Positions 57,036 to 64,000 of a stretch of 64,000 bases of DNA are shown here, piece after piece. The stretch comes from Aplectana chamaeleonis (taxonomy: Eukaryota > Nematoda > Chromadorea > Rhabditida > Cosmocercidae). Made by a program: the position numbers and the translations under genes. Numbering within the stretch: the first letter of the stretch is position 1; every line of letters begins with the position of its first letter. The DNA lies in NCBI GenBank assembly GCA_029168955.1, contig JAPDOI010000132.1, positions 372,001 to 436,000 on the forward strand, in the 5' to 3' direction. The notes beneath the pieces were generated by a model. That model had not been told where the DNA came from, made no database searches, and was given only the letters and a program-made list of their open reading frames with translations.

Positions 57036-59029
57036 GCAATGTGCAAGCGTGATCTGAAGCCATTTGATATTTAGATGGCCTGCAAGATTTTCAATAATTG
57101 ATCAAAAAATGATTCATACTATCCCTTAGGCTCTTGATGTGAAGAACCTGCTGTCTTGTACATGCCATTATCATATTTTTTGCCCAGTTGTCTTAAGCTC
57201 CTTCCACAGTTATGCTGCCGTACGCCGTCGGGCGATGCCATCCAACGTGGCAGCGCCCACTACGCTTGTGATTTTGCAGCTGGTTGGTTGATCGAATTCA
57301 CAGCGCGAGTGAGGCAAAAGAGCAGTTAGGCTGGCACACGTGACGCGCGCCACGGGAACCGCTGCATTTACGTCGCCGTTGGGGCGCGTTACCCGAGAGC
57401 CAACTAACTTTTTTTTTAGGGAGACCACGGTTAATGCACTCCAACGACGACGTGTACGCAGCGGTTTACCGTCACCGCGTCACGTGCGCCCCCCCCCCAA
57501 CCTCCCTAACCCAACCCGCTTTGTGAATTCGATCAAGATAACATTGCGACTGATGAAACCAACGGACAAGTTCTGCACTAAAGTTTGACGCCGCGATGCG
57601 AAGTTGCTCATTCAGGCTCGCACCGCGGTACTCAATGATGTCGCAACCCTCACCCATGATGTGTCAAACGGCGTCGTCATATCATGGAATAGGGCCGCGA
57701 TGTCGTTGAGTGCCGCGAAGCGAGGCTGGTTTGAACTTCGTAATAAGTCAATTCAAAGCGAGTTATCGATAAGAATTAAGTGGAGGAGGGGAGGAATAAG
57801 AGAGGAAAAACTTTCCGATGTGGGCGGGGCCTTGCAACGCATGTCGCGCGCACCTGCTCACGGGAACCTCGTGGCTAAGAGAAACGAATAGTAGAAAAGA
57901 AACTGTCTGGGCGGCATTGGAGACGAAATCGCTCGAGGGTAGCTAACGATTCCAGGATCATCTAAGAAAAACGCAGCACAATGTGAAAGAGGCGCGCCGA
58001 AGTGTAACTCAATCGCGAGAATTCGGGCGCCCCTCTCAGGCCCCTCTCATATCAGAGTGCTTCTTCAGGCGCACCCGGATCAAGTTTTGGGACCTCCTTT
58101 CTGTGCAGTTAAGAAATAGACTGAAAAATGCTTGCATGACCTTCAGTTTCATTCCTGGAGTGGTAAACTTCAATAACCCGTCAGCATCTTGCCGGGATGT
58201 TTAAGAAATTCTGGTGCTTGTGAGATACGTGACCAATGATATCCTGCAAAATGGCAGTCAACACGGGATAGCAATCAACACTTAACAAAGAAATCTAGAA
58301 TTGCTCCAAGCGCTTTGGCAAGATGCCGACGGTTTATAGGATAATACAATTCAAGAGGTTAAGGACCTTAATCGAACAAAGGTTTGATAAGTTCGTCCAA
58401 GTAATGGCGATACCCAACATCGAAAACATATGCTCTAGAAAATCCACGATTTATTCATAATACGCTATATATTTACTGAGTAGGTATCCATCAAGTGCAC
58501 CCGTTTCCCTAGAATCGACGGTCGTTGTAGCGCTTGTTGAGAAGACTGACGGTTACAACGGTCGCCATGATTTGCTAAAAAAGGATGTCATGAAAATTAT
58601 AATACGGACGAGCTAACTCTAGCTGGAAGGCTACTTGGATCGGATATGGTAGCCTTATCCATTCTAGTTGAGTGAAATTAGGTGTCTTGAGACACGGAAG
58701 CTCGATGCGCAGAGGAACCACTCGGAGGAGTGCTGCCACACGACAACATCAATGCTAGGTGGTCTATTGAATTTCACCGCTTTGACAGGCCAAATGTAAA
58801 ACCAATATTATGGTCTGAACGCTCCTGGAGGACCGCGGAGTAGCTAGATTTATGAATTATCTGGAACCAGAGCAAATTAATTACAGAATTATACTATATC
58901 TAGTAGGGTAACTAAAATCTCACAAATCCTCTTTTCGATATGAGTCAAGTATACTGTTTTATTCTAAGTTCGGAGATGAGCAGTGGATAAAAAAGAAAAA
59001 TCAGAAATATATAGATGATTTGTCTCTAA
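57036..59029. other. Unassigned stretch
   Basis: No gene, RNA or repeat that I can name on either strand; a C-run and CCTCCCTAACCC word near 57490 are low-complexity only. Confidence 0.3.
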
Positions 59030-59370
59030 AGCAGTGTTGACAATGATTTCCGCCCCCAGTCTTTAACGTAAAACTGCGTTGGCCTCCAAGAATACGGAGA
59101 ATAGGCGAGAAATGCAATGTAACGTCGTGTTTCAGTGACATTATTGTATGACATGGACTAGCTGTACGATTAGATGGGGGTTGTCACCGGTGGAAAATTG
59201 GGTCACTCAAAAATAGAAGAATATTTTATGCAAAGCAGCTTTAGTTAGGGCTTCAAGGAAAGAACGGAGCAATAGAGAGTAGAGAATTGCAAAAGAGGGG
59301 TCCACAAAAGATTTCGTTGTCACAACAAACACTTCCTGTGATACTTAAGAGGCGGGGTGATACTTAAGGA
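59030..59370 (+). mobile_element. TTAA MITE, family A, 3'-truncated
   Basis: It starts with a degenerate terminus (AAAGCAGTGTTGACAATGAT) and follows the family A consensus through GATACTTAAGAGGCGGGGTG. It breaks off exactly where a CAGGGATGTGCGG terminus begins (59375). Confidence 0.75.
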
Positions 59371-59374
59371 TCAG

Positions 59375-59495
59375 GGATGTGCGGCAAACGCTTTTGAGAT
59401 TTCGGCAAACGGCAATCGGCAAAAAATCTCGGAAACGGCCGGCAAACGGCAAAACGGCAATCGGCAAACGGTAAACGGCAAAAAACCTCATCCCC
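59375..59495 (+). mobile_element. Single end of a CAGGGATGTGCGG element
   Basis: CAGGGATGTGCGGCAAACG is followed by many CGGCAAACGG iterations. It is inserted in the family A MITE. No inverted right end was found in the window, so it is truncated or rearranged. Confidence 0.6.
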
Positions 59496-59649
59496 TAGAT
59501 TGAACCAAAAAATATACACTTGTGCCGCTCTACTTTTTTTCCTTTTTTTTCACAAACTTGTCAACATTCTAATAATTCCAATGCAAGAGAATAGTTTTGA
59601 TTCAAGGCATCAGATGAACAGAAACAAGACATGTGGCACTGTATGGAAA

Positions 59650-60215
59650 TCAAAGAAATCGCTGCTGCGGCTTTGCGAGGAATGCGCTTCGGTTCCTACA
59701 GGCACCGTAGCGGCACTAACGCGCAGTCCTAGCGGCAATGTCGCGACAGCCCCGCAGCCGCAATGTCATGACAAAAATAGCACCGACTGCGAGTTCATAT
59801 GAAATGAGTCATAATAAAACTGAACGGGCCTACGAACAAAAATACACACCCGAGATCCCTACGTCATCTGCCTGATAGGACAGAGGGTAGCCGCGTTATT
59901 GCAATCTGGGAGATACGGGACGCATCTCAAACATGGCCTGTTTTACTGGAAAAATCTCGTAGCATCACACAGAACAGTGCGTCGTAGTCGACGCGGATTT
60001 GCTGCTGATGCATCTTCTCGGAGCACGTGCGGTTCTAACACGGAATCGCCGCGGTACTGTCGCGGCAATGTCGCGGCGTTGCTGATCTTCAAGACACTGC
60101 AACAGAATCTCCACGGCATAGTGATCATCACGGAGCAGCTGCGATACTACCGTGGAACTATCGCGGCACAGTCGAGGGTCGCGGCACTTTCCTGGCTTTG
60201 CCGCGGCAAGCTTTC
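59650..60215. repeat. GC-rich GCGGCACTATCGCGGC iterated element, copy 2
   Basis: The order and content match copy 1: GCTGCGGCTTTGCGAGG, GGCACCGTAGCGGCAC, a middle with CATCTCAAACATGG and ACGCGGATTTGCTGCTG, then CGCGGTACTGTCGCGGC and CTATCGCGGCACAGTCGAGG. More diverged than the ends suggest. Non-coding. Confidence 0.7.
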
Positions 60216-60417
60216 TCAAGGTCCCTGCACACGTGTGTCACACGAATGCTTCCTGCTTCTTTTAGCTACATTAGAATCTGCCAAACCTCTGGAACAGAAA
60301 CGAAACCGCTACCGCTAAACTCATTCCCCTCCACTGGAACTGAAAGGTCTATTTCGCCTATACTGGTCATAGAATCCTATCTCAGAAGTAAAGGCGGGCC
60401 CATTATACAATACCGGC

Positions 60418-60750
60418 CATAACTTCTGTCCCAAAGCGCGTCGGCGACGCGAAATCGCGTCGAAAACGCCGTTTTCGTTCGTAGTGGACTTTTTGAGAAC
60501 CTGAAAAAACCATTCGATTCCCCTTGATGAGGAGATTCCGACTGTATGTTCAGACTTGAGAAAAGCTCAAGTCTTCACCTAGTTATGGCCTATTTTCCCT
60601 AAATGGAGTCAAAATCTTTGTGGGTGGTTACTTTCTCAATCTGAAAACACTAATCGCTTCCTCTCGTCGTCCTGATTCCAAAAATCTTTTCAAGTTGAAA
60701 AAATGTTACTTCTTGACATAGTTATGGCATATTTCGCCCACCCAAATAGT
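60418..60750. repeat. Degenerate direct duplication, ~165-bp unit
   Basis: ATAACTTCTGTCCC, GTTATGGCCTATTTTCCC and GTTATGGCATATTTCGCCC recur about every 165 bases. Between them the order ACTTT(C/T)TNA...CTGAAAA, ATTCC, CTT(G/C)A..AAGT is shared. Confidence 0.55.
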
Positions 60751-61274
60751 AGGAATGCTCTATCAACGGCGAAACTTTAACGTGAGCATCACCAGTATAT
60801 TTGCGTCGTAATTCTGACTTCACAACTATCTCTGTACCTGGAGAAGTGGGAGATTTGACTCTTGATCTTTCTTAGTTTTATATGAACTCGGTTTTGGCGA
60901 TGGTCTTTTCTCGGTTCTCCGCGCTCTCCACGCTATTGCTCTTCTCTCTCTGACGCACTCCTCGCTGCCTGTACGGCCTCACTCGAAGACAGTCCTCCAA
61001 AACCGAATAGAATTCGAGGAGCGGAGACGGACTGGAGAGTCAGTGATATGAAAGGCCGGTATCTGAAGGACCAAAGGTCGAAATGGGAGAGGAGTAAACA
61101 TCATGGGTGTTCTCTGAGATATTGCTATAGCGAGACGGAACGCTGGCCGACTCAGAAAAGATAGCAATTATCTGAACAGGTGGTCCGTATTGAATCAGCA
61201 GCAAGAGACATTCGGAACAGGAGTTAGCGTTAGGGGTGGTTTGTCTCTGGTTTATTAAATCCTATTCTCACATT

Positions 61275-61690
61275 ACGGTGAGTAATTCAGTGGCTATAGA
61301 CCACCCAGCCAGCGCATGCGGTCGCGGCGCGCTTAGCATTGATTCGTTTCCCACTCATCATTGAGCACTCTTCCGAGAATGCATACAAGGGAAGTATGGA
61401 ATCCACGTTTTATAAGAAAAATGCATTCTCACCCAGTTGAGAAAAATCCTCCGTATCAACTCAATTTAAAAAGAAATATCCTACAGTGCCATTCTAAAAA
61501 TTCTCTGTTGTCGGTGAGTGATTCTGCGGATGCAGACCACCCAGACAGCGCGCGCGGTTGCGGCGCGCACAGCATTGATTCGTTTCCCCGCGCAGAGTGT
61601 GACTGATCATTGAGCTCTCTAAGGCAATCATTCCGTACCAGGAATATATTGAATCCACATTTATTAGCAAAAAACACATTTTTACCGAGG
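61275..61690. repeat. Direct duplication in the spacer of the large inverted repeat
   Basis: The blocks GACCACCCAG(C/A)CAGCGC, CGGCGCGC and AGCATTGATTCGTTTCCC, then GAATCCAC, occur at about 61300-61430 and again at about 61535-61665. Confidence 0.65.
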
Positions 61691-62254
61691 CCGATTTTTT
61701 CTTTTATGACATGATTTTACATCCGCATTCCTGGAAGAGTGCTCAATGATGAGTGTTTAACGAATCAATGCTAAGCGCGCCGCGACCGCATGCGCTGGCT
61801 GGGTGGTCTATGGCCACTGAATTACTCACCGTAGTGTGAGAATAGGATTTAGTAAACCAGGGACAAACCATCCATAACGCTAACTCCTGTTCCGAATGTC
61901 TCTTGATGCTGATTCAATACGGACCACCTGTTCAGATAGCTGCTTTCTTTTCTGAGTCGGCCAGCGTTCCGTCTCGCTACAGCAATATCTCAGAGGACAC
62001 CCATGATGTTTACTCCTCTCCCATTTCGACCTTTGGTCCTTCAGATACCGGCCTTTCATAACACTGACTCTCCAGTCCGTCTCCGCTCCTCAAATTCTGT
62101 TCGGTTTTGGGGGACTGTCTTCGAGTGAGGCAGTACAGGCAGCGAGGAGTGCGTCAGAGAGAGAAGAGCAATAGCGTGGAGAGCGCGGATTCAGACAATG
62201 GGGTGGACCGACGGCGGACAAGTTGCGTACCGACAGCGGGATGGGCGACGTTTG

Positions 62255-62540
62255 GTACGCAATTTGCACGCGGTCGGCACAAAAAATTGCGCGGTCGATA
62301 CGCACTGTCACGCGGTCAGTACGGAATGCCACGCGGTCAGCACGTATCGCGGCGCGGTCGGTACGTCTTGCCATTTGGTCGGGTCGTATCGTTACGCGGT
62401 CGGTACGCACTGCCACGCAATCAGTACGCATTGCCACGCGGTCGGTGGACATTGCTACGCGGTCGGTACGCACTGCCACGCGGTCGAAACGTACTGTCGC
62501 GCGGTCAATACGCAATGCCGCGCGGTTAGTACAGTTGACC
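62255..62540. repeat. Minisatellite, ~21-bp unit CACGCGGTCGGTACGCACTGC
   Basis: About 13 imperfect direct copies centred on CACGCGGTCGGTACGCACTG, with further scattered copies at 62780-62960 and 63350-63460. The 21-bp period keeps three plus-strand frames and one minus-strand frame open, giving 119-141-codon frames with heptad-like repeats (for example RTDRVAM). These are most likely not proteins. Confidence 0.8.
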
Positions 62541-62546
62541 GCAATG

Positions 62547-62753
62547 TTAAAGGGACATGGTGCGGTTGCGGACTCGCACTAAAACTACGGTAGAATCTGG
62601 CTTTTTGCCAGATTTCGTCATCGATCGGTGCCACAGCTGATATTCTCGTGAGCAGTTAGACGACGTTTGGCGCCGATCGATGGCGAAATCTGGCAAAGTG
62701 CCAGATTCTACCGTAATTTAGTGCTAGTCCGCAACCGCACCAGGTCCTTTTAA
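62547..62753. mobile_element. TTAA foldback MITE, family D, nested
   Basis: 207 bp between TTAA sites. Termini TTAAAGGGACATGGTGCGGT and the invert ACCGCACCAGGTCCTTTTAA pair, then arms with GTAGAATCTGGC/GCCAGATTCTAC. The TIR differs from families A-C after TTAAAGG. Non-coding. Confidence 0.8.
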
Positions 62754-63721
62754 GATTGCGGTCAACCGTACGTCTTATCACGCCGTTGATACGCATTGTC
62801 ACGGGGTCGGTACGCATTGTCACTCTGTCGATACGCATGGACACGCTGTCGGGACGCATCGCCACGAGGTCGGTACAAATTTTGTGCGTAGGATTGACTA
62901 CGGTTAGTACGCACTCAAACGCGGAAGGCCCGATTTTATCACGCGGTCAGTACGAAACATTTTTGAAGACGGCCGCTATTAGTACGCATGCATGTGCGGC
63001 AGGTATTTAATGCTTCCAATCAAATGGCGCTCTTTCGAAACGCATTAATGCAGGGTTTGTGACGAGAAAAAAAAACGGTTTTCATCTCGAAGGTCAGTAT
63101 CTGGTCCCAAATAATTGGAAATAAGCAAATGTTGGGAGTGGGGATGGGGCTCGGGGTAACGCACGAACAAGTTGAAACAGCCCAACACCGCTGGCTTTCA
63201 AACTGCAAAGGACGAGCTTTTCTAATCAACAACATCTAAAGTCTAGTTTGCTTAGATGAGCCTGGGCGGAGCAAGCAGAGGAGCGGTCGGTCATGGCAAA
63301 ATAAGGGAATCCTGACATGATAAACCCAGTACGCCATACTTCGCCTTTCGCCATAGTACGCAAATGCGCGCGTTCGGCACGAAATGCATTTTTTGCCCGC
63401 GGTAAGTACGATAGTGGCACGCGGTCGGTACGAAACGCGATTTTTCGCCCGCGGTCGGTCCACCCCATTGTCTGAGGAGAACCGAGAAAAGACCATCGCC
63501 AAATCGAGTTCATATAAAACTAAGAAAGATTAAGAGTCAAATCTCACACTTTCCCAGGTACAGAGATAGTTGTGAAGCCAGAAATACGACACAAATATAC
63601 TGGTGATGCTCACGTTTATCGCGACTATCGCGAGAACAACAAGGAGAAGACCTAGGGGAGACCGGGCAAGACCGGGCTCCTTCACAATGAAGCGATATCA
63701 CGGAAGAACAAACAACTTGAA

Positions 63722-63880
63722 TGTGATACTGTGATCATTTATGTTTTGTTATTGTGTGATATGATAATGAACGCTACCCTATAAAAGGGTTAGCTCGGTG
63801 TGCATACTTCACTTGTGAATAAACTCGCTTCCCCTCGACGGCCTCGATACAGCAGCAAAGCCCAGAAGCGGGCTTCTACA
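63722..63880 (+). mobile_element. Right part of a 5' LTR (retrotransposon runs off the window)
   Basis: A TATA-like CTATAAAAGG (63780), AATAAA (63822) and a CA end at 63880, directly followed by a primer-binding site, are the marks of a 5' LTR. The left LTR boundary is uncertain; TGTGATACTG at 63722 is a guess and it could begin as far left as about 63620. Internal coding sequence lies beyond position 64000. Confidence 0.6.
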
Positions 63881-63896
63881 TGGTGCATCGGCCGGG
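63881..63896 (+). promoter_or_regulatory. Primer-binding site complementary to tRNA-Gly 3' end
   Basis: TGGTGCATCGGCCGGG starts right after the CA end of the LTR. It is the complement of a tRNA ending CCCGGCCGATGCACCA, the 3' end expected of a eukaryotic tRNA-Gly with a GCATCGG 5' acceptor strand. This is where minus-strand DNA synthesis of the retroelement is primed. Confidence 0.7.
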
Positions 63897-64000
63897 TTCC
63901 ATCAGCAACGATTCAAGAAAATCATTTTGGCAACAACGAATAATCACCTAAATATCAAAAAGGATGATGATGGAATCTACAGATGCTATGGACGGCTAGG

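Larger units (their letters stand above)
62191..63475. mobile_element. 1.3-kb TCAGACAATGGGGTGG element carrying a minisatellite
   Basis: The termini TCAGACAATGGGGTGGACCG and its invert are perfect over about 20 bases. Compared with the empty site in the left arm, the junctions show GGA on both sides (a 2-3-bp duplication). The interior is dominated by 21-bp iterations of a (A/G)GTACGCA-TGCCACGCGGTC unit and holds a smaller TTAA element. No transposase. Confidence 0.85.
60779..63618. repeat. Large inverted repeat (~600-bp arms) with an insert in one arm
   Basis: Left arm 60779-61383. Right arm 61723-62190 plus 63476-63618. The right arm is broken by a 1.3-kb element; the left arm preserves the empty site (CTCGGTTCTCCGCGCTCTCC). 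Arm identity is high. The ~340-bp spacer holds a diverged direct copy of the inner arm end (61513-61685). Confidence 0.9.

Noticed and set aside
62090..62593. Frames of 119-141 codons with RTDRVAM repeats
   Set aside because: Explained by the 21-bp minisatellite; open in several frames on both strands.
1..64000. tRNA and rRNA genes
   Set aside because: I scanned for TTCGAATCC/TTCAAATC-type B boxes with cloverleaf context and for rRNA landmarks and saw none that folded convincingly.

Overview
The window looks like non-coding-rich nuclear DNA of a parasitic or free-living nematode, most like a strongylid (hookworm/Haemonchus-type) genome. The reasons are phase-consistent short exons with nematode-style splice sites, a GT11 fucosyltransferase-like gene of the type expanded in nematodes, BEL/Pao and Penelope-like retroelements, and a very dense load of small TTAA-, TA- and 8-bp-TSD elements. 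There is no sign of bacterial gene organisation. Only one host protein gene can be supported with any confidence; nearly everything else is transposon, foldback or satellite.

Layout. 0-5.4 kb: an exon-like ORF, a dead Tc1/mariner transposase and an interrupted TTAA MITE. 5.9-14.6 kb (minus strand): a GT11 alpha-1,2-fucosyltransferase-like gene. Its introns hold TTAA MITEs, a 270-bp-arm inverted repeat, nested foldbacks and an AT-rich 8-bp-TSD element. Its stop codon lies inside the TTAA end of a MITE. 15.8-17.7 kb: two TTAA elements share one TTAA head to head, each with a second element inside it. 18.6-19.1 kb: 3' end of a LINE. 20.7-25.4 kb (minus strand): a Penelope-like element (reverse transcriptase plus GIY-YIG) broken by at least four insertions, two of which can be removed on paper to restore the frame exactly. 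25.5-26.0 kb: an intact TTAA MITE.

26.4-44.5 kb: an 18-kb satellite. About 65 copies of a ~250-bp unit are followed by about 43 copies of a ~42-bp unit. The long unit reads as one short unit into which a ~207-bp TIR element was inserted, with an 8-bp duplication, before the composite was amplified. Every unit carries the dyad GATGACGTCATC, which contains the perfect CRE/ATF site TGACGTCA, so the array holds on the order of 100 such sites.

44.6-64 kb: mostly unassigned DNA with decayed repeats. It includes a BEL/Pao gag pseudogene (52.8-54.2 kb) next to a 1.8-kb CAGGG element with perfect 8-bp TSDs, two copies of a GC-rich iterated element, a ~600-bp-arm inverted repeat (60.8-63.6 kb) containing a three-level nest, and at the right edge the end of an LTR followed by a primer-binding site complementary to tRNA-Gly. 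All calls are from reading the sequence; no database search was possible.
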